Assembly (NCBI GenBank): GCA_021159005.1
Contig: JAGGSN010000031.1
Location: forward strand, 1 to 40,047
Reading direction: 5' to 3'
Source of the DNA: Candidatus Zixiibacteriota bacterium
Lineage (GTDB): Bacteria > Zixibacteria > MSB-5A5 > UBA10806 > 4484-95
DNA: 40,047 nt
Positions 1 to 10,216 of the stretch are shown piece after piece. Within the stretch, counting starts at the first letter, position 1, and every line of letters begins with the position of its first letter. A model generated the notes under the pieces. That model saw nothing but the letters and a program-made list of their open reading frames with translations, was not told the origin of the DNA and made no database searches. The position numbers and the translations under genes are program-made.

Positions 1-287
1 AAACGCTTGGCTTTCATCATAGCAGGCAGAAGTCGGAGACTTTTCTGCCCTACTGAGTCTGGCTTCCATTCCGAGGTATCGTAAAGAGGGCGTATGCAAT
101 ACGCCCCTTCGCGTTATCGGGACATCCGCCAATGGCGGATGCCGCCCACATAATGTACACCAGCCACAAAATAAAATAGGCAGAAGTCGGAGACTTCTGC
201 CCTACTGGTTTGTTCGCCTTGGCGGACTGCTGGTGCACGAGGACGTACACCAACCACAAGATTTCAAATTCGCGTTAAGCTCAAAAG
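1..287. repeat. Gene-free edge filled with intergenic palindromic repeats
   Basis: No gene is supported here. The stretch is a mosaic of short repeats. Two copies of an element built on GAAGTCGGAGACTT with TCTGCC arms lie near 27-57 and 180-206. A GGGCGTATGCAATACGCCCC palindrome lies at 86-116, a CCGCC-AATG-GCGG palindrome near 126-140, and a GTGCACGAGGACGTACACCA element at about 231-257. Read on the minus strand, the element at 86-116 is a hairpin followed by CTCTTT. It lies downstream of the aminotransferase gene, so it could terminate that transcript. Confidence 0.7.
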
Positions 288-1571
288 TTAATCTACCAAT
301 ACCTTCTCAAGCCTTTCGCAAAGGTAATCGATTTCTTCATCGTTGATAATTAACGGCGGGGATATTCGGATAGTGTGCCCATGACTGTCATTGGCAAGCA
401 CGCCGAGTTTCAGGAGTTTTTGGCAATAGGTCATGGCATTGCCGTTGTTAACCTCAATGCCGATAAACAATCCCTTGCCGCGGACTTCCTTGACATGAGT
501 CGAACGTTTGGCTATTTCGGAAATTTTATCTTTGAGGATTTTACCCATCTTAGCCGAACGTTCGGCAAGTTTCTCGTTTATAATAACATCCAAAGCGGCA
601 CTGCCGGCAACGCAGGCTAACGGATAGCCGCCATAAGTAGAGCCATCCTTGCCGGGCTGGAATGCCATATCCATCAGTTTCGTATTGGCTATGAAAACAG
701 ATACCGGCACTAAACCGCCGGAAATAGCCTTACCCAGGACAATGCCATCCGGGATAACATTTTCATGCTCGAAGGCAAACATCTTGCCGGTGCGGCCTAA
801 GCCAACCTGAACCTCATCGAAAATAAGCATCAGGTCATTCTTGTCGGAAAGCTCGCGAAGCTCTTTGAGGAAACCATCGGGAGCGGGATACATGCCGCCC
901 TCGCCCTGCATCGGCTCGACTAAAATGCCGCAGGTGTTTTTGTTGATAGCTTTTTCGACCGCTTTAATGTCGCCGAAATCCACCGCCACAAAGCCGGGTG
1001 TTAGCGGGCCGAAACCTTCCTTATATTTGTCCGAGGTAGAGAACGATACAACGGTAATCATCCGGCCATGGAAGTTGTTGTTAAAAACGATAATTTCCTG
1101 CTTGCCATCCGGAATGCCTTTAGCCTTATAGCCATAATAACGAGCCATCTTGATAGCGGTTTCCACCGATTCGACACCGCCGTTTTTGGGCAGCACTTTA
1201 TTGCCATTTTCGCCGAAACGCAGTCCGAGCTGCGGCAGTGTCTCGGCAGCTTTTTTAAGGAATATCCCTAAGACATCGGTATAAACCATGTTGGATAACA
1301 CGGAGGCATAACCGCCATTTAAAGCATCGACTAAAGCCTTAACAATTTTGGGATGATGATGTCCCGGATTAGCGGCGGAATAAGCGGCTAAGCAATCGAG
1401 ATGCTTGGTGCCGTCGATGCTGGTAAGCCAACAGCCTTCCGCCTTGCGAACGACTAACCCAAGGCGGCCGTAATGATTTGCGCCGCAGGTTCTTTCAAAG
1501 TCGATTATTTCGCTGTCCGGCAGTTGACTGAAGCCAAATTCGGTTTTATTCATTGTTTTAGTAGTATTCAT
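288..1571 (-). CDS. rocD: Ornithine--oxo-acid aminotransferase (class III, PLP-dependent)
   Basis: This 427-residue protein has the length and motifs of class III aminotransferases of the ornithine aminotransferase type. These transfer the delta-amino group of ornithine to 2-oxoglutarate, giving glutamate semialdehyde in cytosolic arginine/ornithine breakdown or proline synthesis. Visible motifs are LPKNGGVESVETAIKMARYY for the cofactor-phosphate region, NNNFHGR, the aspartate motif LIFDEVQVGLGRTGK, and the Schiff-base lysine K281 in VLGKAISGG. The start is set by AAGGAGATATT directly before ATG. It stands alone, divergent from the NfeD gene, so the context adds nothing about pathway. A related acetylornithine or GABA transaminase is possible, but the GVESVETAIK and NFHGR context favours ornithine aminotransferase. 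Confidence 0.85.
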   Translation of the reverse strand: MNTTKTMNKTEFGFSQLPDSEIIDFERTCGANHYGRLGLVVRKAEGCWLTSIDGTKHLDCLAAYSAANPGHHHPKIVKALVDALNGGYASVLSNMVYTDVLGIFLKKAAETLPQLGLRFGENGNKVLPKNGGVESVETAIKMARYYGYKAKGIPDGKQEIIVFNNNFHGRMITVVSFSTSDKYKEGFGPLTPGFVAVDFGDIKAVEKAINKNTCGILVEPMQGEGGMYPAPDGFLKELRELSDKNDLMLIFDEVQVGLGRTGKMFAFEHENVIPDGIVLGKAISGGLVPVSVFIANTKLMDMAFQPGKDGSTYGGYPLACVAGSAALDVIINEKLAERSAKMGKILKDKISEIAKRSTHVKEVRGKGLFIGIEVNNGNAMTYCQKLLKLGVLANDSHGHTIRISPPLIINDEEIDYLCERLEKVLVD

Positions 1572-2043
1572 AATATCTCCTTAATATTGTTGCATTCTGA
1601 TTGTAATTATAAATGGAGGCAATAGAGACATTTACAATTGGCCCTTTAGGTATATACGCCACAAGAGATGGCGGACTATCCTGTTAAAGACCTCGTTATT
1701 ACCTGAGCATTTTATCATAATTTCAATCTATCATTTAAAGCAAGTTTGTCAAGTTCAATTCGTCTATGATTGACACATGCGGTTGTGCGCTAACCGCGAT
1801 TTTCATTGTGGTTAAAGGGGCAAACGAGGACATCTGTCTCCTACCGGAACTCCTCCCCTACTAACTTGGCGCACAATGACTTACACCAGCCGCAAATTTA
1901 TATCAGTGCCATGGAAAAAGTCGGGGCTGGAAAGCTCCGACTATTAATTTGGTTTTATTAATATTTCGAGTAAATATCCCGAATTAATTATATTGACATA
2001 TAGAAGATATTCAATTACAATGCGGCAAGGAGTAATTGATTTT
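1572..2043. other. Divergent intergenic region between aminotransferase and NfeD genes
   Basis: About 470 bases without a gene. It holds degenerate repeat pieces: an ACGAGGACATCTGTCTCC element near 1826-1843 and an AGTCGG...CCGACT hairpin near 1919-1942. The 3-prime end carries the promoter-like site described separately. I see no small ORF with a ribosome-binding site. Confidence 0.6.
1993..2021 (+). promoter_or_regulatory. Sigma-70-type promoter candidate for the nfeD-slipin pair
   Basis: TTGACA at 1993-1998 and TACAAT at 2016-2021 are separated by exactly 17 bases. The predicted transcription start, near 2028, falls on the AAGGAG before the NfeD start, which leaves almost no leader. Either the leader is very short or the match is partly fortuitous. 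Promoter rules in this lineage are not known to me. Confidence 0.4.
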
Positions 2044-3381
2044 ATGAAAAAATATGCTTATCAAATAATCATTATTTTATCGTTGTTATTTTCAATTTCC
2101 TGTTTTGCTCAGACGACATCAGCAGATGTGCCGGATACGTCTAAGACAGATGGGGAATATTCGAGCAAGCCTGCGCAAGTTAACCTGCTTATTATAAAAG
2201 CGGCTATCGGGCCTATAACACTGCGAGTTATCACAAAAGCAATCAAGCTGGCGGAGGAAAACCGTTCCGAGGCGCTTATCATTATGCTTGATACGCCGGG
2301 CGGCTTATCGGAATCTACCTGGGAAATCAACAGTGAGATTTTATCCTCGAATGTTCCGGTGGTGATGTATATTGCGCCGCGCGGGGCACGAGCTGGTTCG
2401 GCCGGAGTTTATATTACCTATTCCTGTCATATCACGGCTATGGCGCCCCAGACTAATATCGGTTCGGCGCATCCGGTTGGCGCAGGAACCCAACAGCCCG
2501 ATTCAATATTATCTGAGAAGATAACTAATGATGCGGTTGCCAAGATTAAAACGCTGGCTAACAAACGCGGCAGAAATATTGAATGGGCGGAAAAAGCAGT
2601 TAGGGAATCAGCCTCTATAACCGAGTATGAGGCATTAGAGATGGGCGTAATTGAGTATATTGCCGATGATATTGATGACCTTCTGCGGCAAATTGATGGC
2701 GATACTATTGAGGTTATTTCCGGCGATGTAGTATTAAATACTAAAGATGCCCGTGTTAATGAGATAGATATCGGTTTTGCCAACAGATTTCTTGAAGTAA
2801 TCTCCAACCCGAATATCGCTTATATACTTATGGTTATAGGCATGATGGGTTTATACTTTGAGTTTTCCAATCCGGGAGCTATCGTGCCGGGAGTAGTCGG
2901 CGGCATCAGCCTGATTTTAGCATTCTTTGCTTTCCAAACTCTGCCGATAAATTATGCAGGGTTAGCTTTAATGATAATGGCGGTAATATTATTTTTACTT
3001 GAGATAAAGGTAACAAGCCATGGCATACTTGCTATTGGCGGAACAATTAGTTTATTTTTAGGATCACTTATGCTTATCGATTCAGATTTACCCTACATGC
3101 AAATTTCGCTATCGGTAATTATACCGGTGGTGATAATAACGGCGGGTTTCTTTTTATTCGCCATCTACTTTGCTGTTAAGGCGCATAAAAGAAAAGTAGC
3201 CACCGGCGAGGCTGGTCTTATCGGCGAAACTGCCACCGTTACAGATATGACAGATGGCAAAGGAACGGTTTTCGTGCACGGCGAATACTGGCAAGCCCTT
3301 GGTACCGAGGATTTTCCCCAAGGCGAAAGAGTGAAAATCATCGGCATTGAGGGTATGTTTGTAAAAGTGGACAAATTATAA
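2044..3381 (+). CDS. nfeD: Long-form NfeD family membrane serine protease (stomatin operon partner)
   Basis: The predicted protein has 445 residues from the ATG at 2044, which begins a clear signal peptide ([16 protein letters not shown]). An upstream in-frame TTG would overlap the -35 box, so the ATG is preferred; AAGGAG lies 11 bases before it. The N-terminal half is a ClpP/S49-like protease domain: S119 in [10 protein letters not shown] is the likely nucleophile and K159 in SEKITND the likely general base, matching the 1510-N type Ser/Lys dyad. Four or so membrane helices follow (residues about 255-375), then a soluble OB-fold NfeD domain ([11 protein letters not shown] to the end). Long NfeD proteins of this kind cleave stomatin-like partners in membrane quality control. 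The slipin gene follows after 16 bases, the usual arrangement. Confidence 0.88.
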   Translation: MKKYAYQIIIILSLLFSISCFAQTTSADVPDTSKTDGEYSSKPAQVNLLIIKAAIGPITLRVITKAIKLAEENRSEALIIMLDTPGGLSESTWEINSEILSSNVPVVMYIAPRGARAGSAGVYITYSCHITAMAPQTNIGSAHPVGAGTQQPDSILSEKITNDAVAKIKTLANKRGRNIEWAEKAVRESASITEYEALEMGVIEYIADDIDDLLRQIDGDTIEVISGDVVLNTKDARVNEIDIGFANRFLEVISNPNIAYILMVIGMMGLYFEFSNPGAIVPGVVGGISLILAFFAFQTLPINYAGLALMIMAVILFLLEIKVTSHGILAIGGTISLFLGSLMLIDSDLPYMQISLSVIIPVVIITAGFFLFAIYFAVKAHKRKVATGEAGLIGETATVTDMTDGKGTVFVHGEYWQALGTEDFPQGERVKIIGIEGMFVKVDKL

Positions 3382-3397
3382 TTTAAGGAGGAGAAAA

Positions 3398-4165
3398 ATG
3401 GCTCAGGGTTTGTATGGATTTGTAGTACTCATCTTTATAGGGATATTTATACTTAGCCAAGCAATACGAGTGCTTCGTGAATACGAGCGCGGAGTAGTGT
3501 TCAGGCTGGGACGACTGGTTGGAGCCAAAGGTCCCGGACTTATACTTTTAATTCCTGTTATCGATAAAATGGTTAAAGTTTCGATGCGGACAGTGCCTAT
3601 GGATGTGCCGCCGCAGGACATTATCACTAAAGACAATGTTACGGTCAAAGTTAACGCAGTTGCTTATTTCCGTGTTATGGATGCCGCTAAAGCTATTGTT
3701 GATGTCGAGGATTATATCTACGCAACCTCACAGATTGCTCAAACGACTCTACGGTCAGTATTAGGGCAGGTAGAGCTTGATGACCTTTTATCGGAACGCG
3801 AAAAGATTAACCACGAACTGCAGAAAATTATCGATTTGCAAACCGAACCCTGGGGCATTAAAGTTAGCGTGGTCGAGGTAAAAAATGTCGACCTGCCGCA
3901 GGAGATGCAGAGAGCTATTGCCCGTCAGGCTGAGGCCGAGCGTGAACGCCGCGCCAAGGTTATACATGCCGAAGGCGAGGTGCAGGCATCCGAACGGATT
4001 AACAAGGCGGCTACAGTTCTTTCTCAGACACCGGTTGGCATACAGTTGAGATATTTGCAGACTCTGGTAGAGGTCGCCGCCGAGCGCAATTCGACTACTA
4101 TTTTCCCGGTGCCTATTGATCTGTTTAAGCCATTTATTGAAAACATGAAAAAGGAAGAAAAATAA
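3398..4165 (+). CDS. Slipin / stomatin-like SPFH-domain membrane protein
   Basis: This 255-residue protein has one N-terminal membrane segment ([17 protein letters not shown]) and then an SPFH/band-7 domain with [27 protein letters not shown] and a long charged helix ([18 protein letters not shown]). It ends in the conserved [11 protein letters not shown]. Length and motifs match bacterial slipins, oligomeric scaffolds of membrane microdomains and partners of long NfeD proteases. AAGGAGGAG precedes the start. With the NfeD gene it forms a two-gene operon. No hairpin terminator is obvious downstream. Confidence 0.92.
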   Translation: MAQGLYGFVVLIFIGIFILSQAIRVLREYERGVVFRLGRLVGAKGPGLILLIPVIDKMVKVSMRTVPMDVPPQDIITKDNVTVKVNAVAYFRVMDAAKAIVDVEDYIYATSQIAQTTLRSVLGQVELDDLLSEREKINHELQKIIDLQTEPWGIKVSVVEVKNVDLPQEMQRAIARQAEAERERRAKVIHAEGEVQASERINKAATVLSQTPVGIQLRYLQTLVEVAAERNSTTIFPVPIDLFKPFIENMKKEEK

Positions 4166-4344
4166 AATAGTCTTTATAGGATTATTAATTTAATTGATAT
4201 AGCGTTTATTGTTGTGCCTTGGGATGTTGGCCGACACGGCGTCTGCCTAAGGCGAACTACTTTGTTGTAATGTATTATTTTATCATAAAACAAAGGCTTG
4301 TTGGTGCACGAGGACTTGTCTGCCGCCTACAATAGAAATATAAA
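4166..4344. repeat. Convergent gap with degenerate repeat elements
   Basis: This short gap between converging genes holds pieces of the dispersed repeats: GTCTGCCTAAGGCG near 4240 and TTGGTGCACGAGGAC at about 4301-4315, followed by TGTCTGCCGCC. I find no coding potential or clear terminator. Confidence 0.5.
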
Positions 4345-5715
4345 TCACCGCGTTTTATTCTTAGCGATACCGTATTTTTCCAGCAAATCATATAGTGTCG
4401 TTCGGCTTATATCAAGCTGACGGGCAACTTTCGAAATATTCCAGCGGCTCGATTCGATTTTTTCCTTAATGAATTTCTTTTCATATATATCCCTGAAATC
4501 AAACAGCGTCATAGGCGTTTTCATAGATAATTCCGAGCTATCGATATTAATATCCTCGCTGGATATTGTTGATGACTTGGTGATTATAACGCCTCTCTTA
4601 ATTCGGTTCTCAAGTTCTCTGATATTACCCGGCCATCGGTAGCCGTTTATAGATTCAATAGCGTCATCAGAGAAAGCCAAACCGTTTTTGGAATATTGGC
4701 GGCAATATTTATCGAGAAAATATTTTGCCAAAAGCAATTTATCATCCCCGCGTTCAGATAGAGAAGGAAGTGAAATATTTATTACAGACAGGCGATAATA
4801 AAGGTCATCTCGAAATGTTTTTTCTTTCATCGCCTCCTTAAGGTTTTTATTTGTAGCGGCAACTACTCTGACATCAAGTTCAATTGGCGACTCGGCGCCG
4901 ATTCTTTCGATAGAATGGTCTTGCAGAAAACGCAGTATTTTAACTTGTAATTCATTCGGCAATTCGCCAATTTCATCTAAGAATACCGTGCCGTGATTGG
5001 CTGTTTCGAGTCGGCCGATTTTACGCTGATAGGCGCCGGTAAAAGAGCCTTTTTCATGTCCGAACATTTCCGACTCTAAAAGCGATTCGGGAATTGCGCC
5101 GCAGTTGATTGCAACAAATGGTTTTCCGGCTCGCGGGCTTTTCGCATGAATCGCTCGGGCTACAAGCTCCTTGCCGGTCCCCGATTCGCCGGTAATCAGC
5201 ACCGTTATATCTATGGGCGCCACCGAATCAATTGTCCGAAAGATATCCTGAACAGACGGATGGTTGCCGATAATATCCTGATAGGAACTTGCCTGGATTA
5301 CCTGGCTTGCCAACCGACGGTTTTCCCGTTCGAGATACTGCATCCCCAGCGCCCGCGAGATGATAATTTTAATCTCGCTAATAATAATCGGCTTTTGATA
5401 AAAATCATAAGCACCCAAACTTACCGCTTCGAGGGCTTTGTTCTTATCATCCGTACCGGTTATCATGATGACTTTAATGGTCGGGTCAATTTTGACTACA
5501 TCACCCAACAAATCAATGCCATCTGAGTCGCCGGCAAATGGCGAAAGGGCAATATCTAAAGTTATCAGGTCGGGTTGAAAATCAGCCAGTTTCTGCTTGG
5601 TCGATTTAACATCAGGAGCGGTCTCGACTATGTAGATATCATCAAGCGCCCACTTAAGCTGGTTTCTTATCCCTTCGTCATCATCAACGATTAGTATTTT
5701 CGATTTTTTTGTCAT
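4345..5715 (-). CDS. prsR: PEP-CTERM system sigma-54 response regulator PrsR
   Basis: A 456-residue NtrC-class regulator. The N-terminal receiver domain carries the phospho-acceptor D54 (DLITLDIALS) and the lysine of YQKPI. A sigma-54-interacting AAA+ domain follows, with Walker A GESGTGKE, the loop GSFTGA (a variant of GAFTGA, near residue 223), and Walker B TVFLDEIGELP. A Fis-type helix-turn-helix ends the protein (SKVARQLDISRTTLYDLLEK). The receiver sequence and the pairing with a membrane GAF-containing kinase match PrsR of the PEP-CTERM/exosortase protein-sorting system. Its start overlaps the PrsK stop as ATGA. It is expected to activate sigma-54 promoters, and the window's PEP-CTERM gene has such a promoter. 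Confidence 0.85.
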   Translation of the reverse strand: MTKKSKILIVDDDEGIRNQLKWALDDIYIVETAPDVKSTKQKLADFQPDLITLDIALSPFAGDSDGIDLLGDVVKIDPTIKVIMITGTDDKNKALEAVSLGAYDFYQKPIIISEIKIIISRALGMQYLERENRRLASQVIQASSYQDIIGNHPSVQDIFRTIDSVAPIDITVLITGESGTGKELVARAIHAKSPRAGKPFVAINCGAIPESLLESEMFGHEKGSFTGAYQRKIGRLETANHGTVFLDEIGELPNELQVKILRFLQDHSIERIGAESPIELDVRVVAATNKNLKEAMKEKTFRDDLYYRLSVINISLPSLSERGDDKLLLAKYFLDKYCRQYSKNGLAFSDDAIESINGYRWPGNIRELENRIKRGVIITKSSTISSEDINIDSSELSMKTPMTLFDFRDIYEKKFIKEKIESSRWNISKVARQLDISRTTLYDLLEKYGIAKNKTR

Positions 5716-7778
5716 CTCCCGAATACCAGCATAAATGTGGAACCTTTACCCAGTTCGCTTTCAACAATTATATCGCCGCCTGTTTCTCTAAACATCTCGC
5801 GGCACTGGTAAAGCCCAATCCCCAAACCCTTGGTTTTGGTGGTCTGGAAAGGACGAAAAAGATTATTCTTGATAAAAGATTCGCTTATGCCAATTCCCGT
5901 GTCCGCAATCGAAACGATAACCCTGCCGTTATTGATAAGATCATCCGCAGTGATAGTCCCGCCTTTGGGCATAGCCTCCACAGCGTTAATGAGAAGATTT
6001 TCAAACACCGTTCCCAGTACATTGGCATCCGTTTTGACTTTTATAGAATCATTTATATTTATTTGCAAATCAATATTTGCTTTATTTTGAATAGCGCTTT
6101 TCCGCAAAGCTTTGTCAAAAACTTTCTTCAGATTAATCTCGTGCAGCTGAAATTGTTCTTTGCTGGGTGTAGCTTTTAATTTTTCGATGATTTTTTGCAT
6201 CCGGTCAACAGCTTGTGTTATTGTTCTTATAGATTCTTTCTGGAACTCCGGATTGGACATCTTGCTTGGCGCATTTTGAAGCATCAACGACAGCATGCTA
6301 ACGGCATTTTTGAGGTCGTGGACGACAAATGAAGCCGTTCTGTGAAATGATGCCAGTTTCTCATTCTCGAGAAGCATATCGCGTGAACGCAAGTGCAGTA
6401 TGGCAACCGCCGCCTGATGTCCCATCACCGACAGCAATTCCAAGCCCTCGCTGCTATACTCCGAATTATCTTTCTTAGCGCCAAAAAACACTATGCCTGT
6501 CAGTTTTTTTTCAGCAACAAGCGGCACAACAACATTAAACTGCTCAGCTTTTTCCATCAAGGCGCTAAAACCAGTTATTTTAATTTGCCATGGAAACACC
6601 GGTTTAGCGTTTAAAAACAGCCACTCTGCGGTTTGGTCTTTTAAATCATATTTATCCGAAGCCTGACCTGCTGGATAAACACAATAAAGGCAACTATTCA
6701 ATGCCTCAAAGATTTCCAGTTTCGAGGGGTCAAACACGCGGGCAACCTCTTCATCGATAGTCTCCAACAGCTTATCAAGGTTGTCGCAGGCGGCGAAATT
6801 TTCACTTAGGGCGCGCCATTCGGCTTTGTAATCGAATCGGCCGGCATATATTCGTGAACGGAAAAGTTTGCCGAATCTTTGACGAATTGAATCCGACAGA
6901 GCCACTATGAAAAAAAGGCTAATAACTAAAAACGCTCCAAATGCCGAAAGAAACGCCTCAATATTACCGCCAAACATCATGATAAATTTTCCCACTACGC
7001 CGATAAAAATCAGGAAAAATCCTAAAAACAATATTACCGCTGATGAATAAAACGCCTGCTTATCAACAGTTATGTTTATGGTAAAAGCATCCTTTTGCAT
7101 TAATAATGAATATAGCCATATAAGGCAGAATAAAATCAGCGGCGAGGAATACAAATAGAAATTTAACGAGATAGAGCCAAGAAATAGTATCTTTATTAAA
7201 CCTGCCAGAATTATCAAATCTATAATAATCAGCAGAAAAAACTGTTTCTTGACATTGCCGGTACTCAAGCGCCAGACACTTTCAAAGTTTACTAACGAAT
7301 AAACAGTTAGAAGACTCTGGAATAGACAAATAACTCTTGCCAGAAACCCCTGGTTTGCAATTATATATTCCGAGTCGATAACTATCGAGCTATGAACAAA
7401 TCCGGAAACTGTTAAAACAGCTAAGAAAAAAGTTATAAAGGCAGCAATCCTGATGAATACTCCCAAACCATGTCCCGATTGCTTGTCGGGAGTTTGTCCG
7501 TAATGAAGTGAAACCAGCAGCAGCAAAAACGGAACGAATGAAGCAGAAAGAACAAACAGTTTATCGCTAATAGAAAATAAAACGCTCTTTATTCCTTCGC
7601 CGCCAGCAAGTGTAAATATTATCAAGCCAGCGGAACCCCAGAATAACCCTATGCACAACAAACAGAGAATGAAATATACTGTTATTTTCTTTAAACCTGC
7701 TTTAACAGCAAAGAGAACCCCTATAGCGAGAGCAACTAATAAAACAATAAGATTACTTACGCCCAATATGAAATACAA
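5712..7778 (-). CDS. prsK: PEP-CTERM system membrane histidine kinase PrsK
   Basis: A 688-residue kinase. About nine to ten hydrophobic helices fill residues 1-300, as in PrsK. A GAF-like domain follows (about 340-460), then the phospho-acceptor H487 in FVVHDLKNAVSM, the N-box ENLLINAVEAM, and the ATP-binding G-boxes ADTGIGI and TKTKGLGIGL. It probably senses an envelope or small-molecule cue and phosphorylates PrsR. The start is TTG with GGAG five bases upstream, two bases after the preceding stop codon; no ATG is better placed. The 4-base ATGA overlap with prsR implies coupled translation. Confidence 0.85.
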   Translation of the reverse strand: MYFILGVSNLIVLLVALAIGVLFAVKAGLKKITVYFILCLLCIGLFWGSAGLIIFTLAGGEGIKSVLFSISDKLFVLSASFVPFLLLLVSLHYGQTPDKQSGHGLGVFIRIAAFITFFLAVLTVSGFVHSSIVIDSEYIIANQGFLARVICLFQSLLTVYSLVNFESVWRLSTGNVKKQFFLLIIIDLIILAGLIKILFLGSISLNFYLYSSPLILFCLIWLYSLLMQKDAFTINITVDKQAFYSSAVILFLGFFLIFIGVVGKFIMMFGGNIEAFLSAFGAFLVISLFFIVALSDSIRQRFGKLFRSRIYAGRFDYKAEWRALSENFAACDNLDKLLETIDEEVARVFDPSKLEIFEALNSCLYCVYPAGQASDKYDLKDQTAEWLFLNAKPVFPWQIKITGFSALMEKAEQFNVVVPLVAEKKLTGIVFFGAKKDNSEYSSEGLELLSVMGHQAAVAILHLRSRDMLLENEKLASFHRTASFVVHDLKNAVSMLSLMLQNAPSKMSNPEFQKESIRTITQAVDRMQKIIEKLKATPSKEQFQLHEINLKKVFDKALRKSAIQNKANIDLQININDSIKVKTDANVLGTVFENLLINAVEAMPKGGTITADDLINNGRVIVSIADTGIGISESFIKNNLFRPFQTTKTKGLGIGLYQCREMFRETGGDIIVESELGKGSTFMLVFGR

Positions 7779-7780
7779 TA

Positions 7781-8620
7781 TTACTCCGTCCGGTTAAGGT
7801 AAAAATAGGTTATACCGGCAAAAAGCAAATAATTCGCGATTAAGGAAATTACGATATTGGCTGACATAAGATAAATTAGTGTGGTTGTGTTGAATTTCCC
7901 CAGAATGAGATAGGCTTTTGTGGATGTTATATATCCAATCGGGAATTGAATCAGCCAGGGAATAAAGAGTATTATGAATGTGAAAACAAAATTTCTCAAT
8001 GTTAACACAACGCTCTCCCCTATGGCAGGAAAAAGCCTCATGCGGTGTAATAGTACCGCCGGATATGCATACACCAGAAAAGCCGATATTGCTAATGCAA
8101 TCATCTGTACTAAAAAAAAGCCGAGAAAATACGACATAGGTAAGTCATTGACTAATGGAAAGATCAGAGGTCCGCCATACATGAAAAAAAGCACAATCAA
8201 CCCTGTTTTTACTATCCATATAATCATAAGGGCTGGCAGTGATTTAAAAGCGGTGCGAAAGCCCTCGGCAAAGCCGCCTTTTTCCTGCTTGAAATCGGCT
8301 CCAATCATAAAAACAGCCGCGGCGCTTAATATAATCCCAAATATAAAATCCAGAACCAGCAATGAACCATAGCTGTATAATTGGGGAAGAAGATAATAAA
8401 AATATGGAAAGTGAAGCGCTTTCTCGGAATAGAAATAACTTAGCAAAGGTGAAAACAACTTATTGATTGGCGAATAATAAAAGTATACCAGAATAGTCAG
8501 CCATAGCCCCTGAAAGAACGCCAAAATTATAAAAGGCGCTATTAGCTTTATTGATTTTAAGCGTCTGAATATGCGGAAATATATTTCAATAAACAGATTT
8601 ATCCGGTCTAAAACGCTCAA
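7781..8620 (-). CDS. Polytopic membrane protein of unknown function in the prsKR operon
   Basis: A 279-residue protein with about six hydrophobic helices and little soluble sequence. A short cytoplasmic-looking loop (DFKQEKGGFAEGFRTAF) recalls membrane families with a glycerophosphoryl-phosphodiesterase-like helical bundle, but I do not recognise a named family. The start is TTG preceded by GGAGGGG six bases away. It lies 23 bases after the lipoprotein stop and two bases before prsK, so it is almost certainly co-transcribed with both. Confidence 0.8.
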   Translation of the reverse strand: MSVLDRINLFIEIYFRIFRRLKSIKLIAPFIILAFFQGLWLTILVYFYYSPINKLFSPLLSYFYSEKALHFPYFYYLLPQLYSYGSLLVLDFIFGIILSAAAVFMIGADFKQEKGGFAEGFRTAFKSLPALMIIWIVKTGLIVLFFMYGGPLIFPLVNDLPMSYFLGFFLVQMIALAISAFLVYAYPAVLLHRMRLFPAIGESVVLTLRNFVFTFIILFIPWLIQFPIGYITSTKAYLILGKFNTTTLIYLMSANIVISLIANYLLFAGITYFYLNRTE

Positions 8621-8643
8621 GATACCCCTCCGCAGGCTTTAGG

Positions 8644-10206
8644 TTATGGAACAGTAATCAGCGCATAGGCAGAATAGCTGGAAATACGGCCGCCTCGGTC
8701 GAAAACCCTGAGCCAGTAGTAAAACTCATTTCCGGATGAAACGCCATTCTTATTGATTGCGTAAGAAAGGCTGCTAATATCATATACATAAGCTATTGGA
8801 GTGGATGCTAATGAATCATCATCCGAATATTCATAGACAACATAATACGAAAAATCAGGAATTTCGCTGGCCGACCAGCCAATAACAGCGGTAAGGTCTA
8901 ATAATAAAGTGTCAACGTCGCTGGAATCATAACTTACATCGCTTATAAAACAGGATACGGACGGCGGCTGAGTATTTTCAAGCGCAACAAGTATGGTATC
9001 AGAATCGGAGGAATCATCGTAGCTGCTGTAGAATCTTAACATATAATAAACAGAATCAATAGCATCATCAGGTAAATCATTAAGACCAATACTGTCTATA
9101 TAACTTACCTGCGAAATATCATTAAATGAGGCGATTATGGTATCGACCGTGTTGGCGCCGTTAGACCTGAACAGCCGGTATGAATTGAAGTCTTCCGATA
9201 ATGAAGCCGACCACTGCAGGGTAATCATTTGATAGTTATCCGGCTCTTGATAAACCGGCAGTAAATCCACCGGGTCGCTCGATGCCAGCATGATTGAATC
9301 GGAAACCATTACCTCGACGCTGTCGCCATTCTCATCTCGGAATACGGCGTAAAAGGCAGCCGTATCCTGATTGTCGGCTGTTTGCCGGGATATAAACCAT
9401 AATTTTGAGGCGGCAAAGGTTTCCCAATCTGCATTGTTGAAATCAGCCGAATTTGAAATCATCATATACGATGTGCCCGAGGGCGCGCCTATTGTCAGAT
9501 CGACTTCCCGCGAATAAGTTTTTGGAGCATTATTGTTGACTACAATCGAATACTGGTAATTTAGAATTTCATAGGTGATATCATCCGAAACATAACCGCT
9601 GGTGTTGTTGCTGTTGTTATCGCGAAACATGGCATATACAGTCTTTAAACCGGCTCCCTCGTCAACTATCCAAGGTTTCGAATTTGCGAATGATTCCCAG
9701 GGAGAATTTGCAAAATCCGAAGTGTTTGAAATCCGCATAAGCATAGTGTTAGATGGAGCTACTAAAGTTAAAATTACATTTCTTGTATTGGTTGTTTCGC
9801 CGCCTTCAATAATCAAGGAGTATAAATTGGGAACGCCATTGGCAGACGCTGACAGATTGCCCTCTATTCTATCCTCATTAAAAGCCGAAACTTTGTATAA
9901 ATACATATACCCATTCTGCAAGTTGGAATCAGCAAATTCAGCATCGGTTGTGCTGTCGATAAATGAATATTCAGGGCTTAAAGTATCGGCGAGGAAACGG
10001 GCGCGGTATATCTTGTAGCCGACGATACCTGTCGAATCAGCCATCTCCCAATCAAGATTCAACGTTCCATCGCCAACCGATATAATCAGGTTTGCCGGCG
10101 TGCCTATAACAACCGGCTCGAAAGAATTATCTACCGGATTGGGAATCTCGCGGCTGCATCCAAGCAAAGCGGCAAAAACAGCAAAGAGTATTATAATTTT
10201 TCTCAT
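8644..10206 (-). CDS. Fibronectin type III-like surface lipoprotein
   Basis: A 520-residue protein with a lipoprotein signal peptide: a hydrophobic run, then the lipobox LLGC, with Cys near residue 17. The mature part has repeated FN3-like beta-sandwich segments: LNLDWEMADSTGIVGYKIYR near residue 50, a related LQWSASLSEDFNSYRLFRS segment near 330, and a third before the C-terminus. Between them lie two copies of a module marked by MRISNTSDFANSPWESFA and MMISNSADFNNADWETFA. It is probably anchored in a membrane and exposed to periplasm or surface. AGGGGATTAATA precedes the ATG. It sits 10 bases after the PEGA gene and upstream of prsKR. Confidence 0.85.
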   Translation of the reverse strand: MRKIIILFAVFAALLGCSREIPNPVDNSFEPVVIGTPANLIISVGDGTLNLDWEMADSTGIVGYKIYRARFLADTLSPEYSFIDSTTDAEFADSNLQNGYMYLYKVSAFNEDRIEGNLSASANGVPNLYSLIIEGGETTNTRNVILTLVAPSNTMLMRISNTSDFANSPWESFANSKPWIVDEGAGLKTVYAMFRDNNSNNTSGYVSDDITYEILNYQYSIVVNNNAPKTYSREVDLTIGAPSGTSYMMISNSADFNNADWETFAASKLWFISRQTADNQDTAAFYAVFRDENGDSVEVMVSDSIMLASSDPVDLLPVYQEPDNYQMITLQWSASLSEDFNSYRLFRSNGANTVDTIIASFNDISQVSYIDSIGLNDLPDDAIDSVYYMLRFYSSYDDSSDSDTILVALENTQPPSVSCFISDVSYDSSDVDTLLLDLTAVIGWSASEIPDFSYYVVYEYSDDDSLASTPIAYVYDISSLSYAINKNGVSSGNEFYYWLRVFDRGGRISSYSAYALITVP

Positions 10207-10216
10207 TATTAATCCC

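Noticed and set aside
50-259. Small minus-strand ORF at the left edge
   Set aside because: It is a translation of stacked intergenic repeats, without a ribosome-binding site or protein-like composition.
1993-2043. Earlier TTG start for the NfeD gene
   Set aside because: It coincides with the TTGACA element, and the ATG at 2044 starts a textbook signal peptide with AAGGAG upstream.
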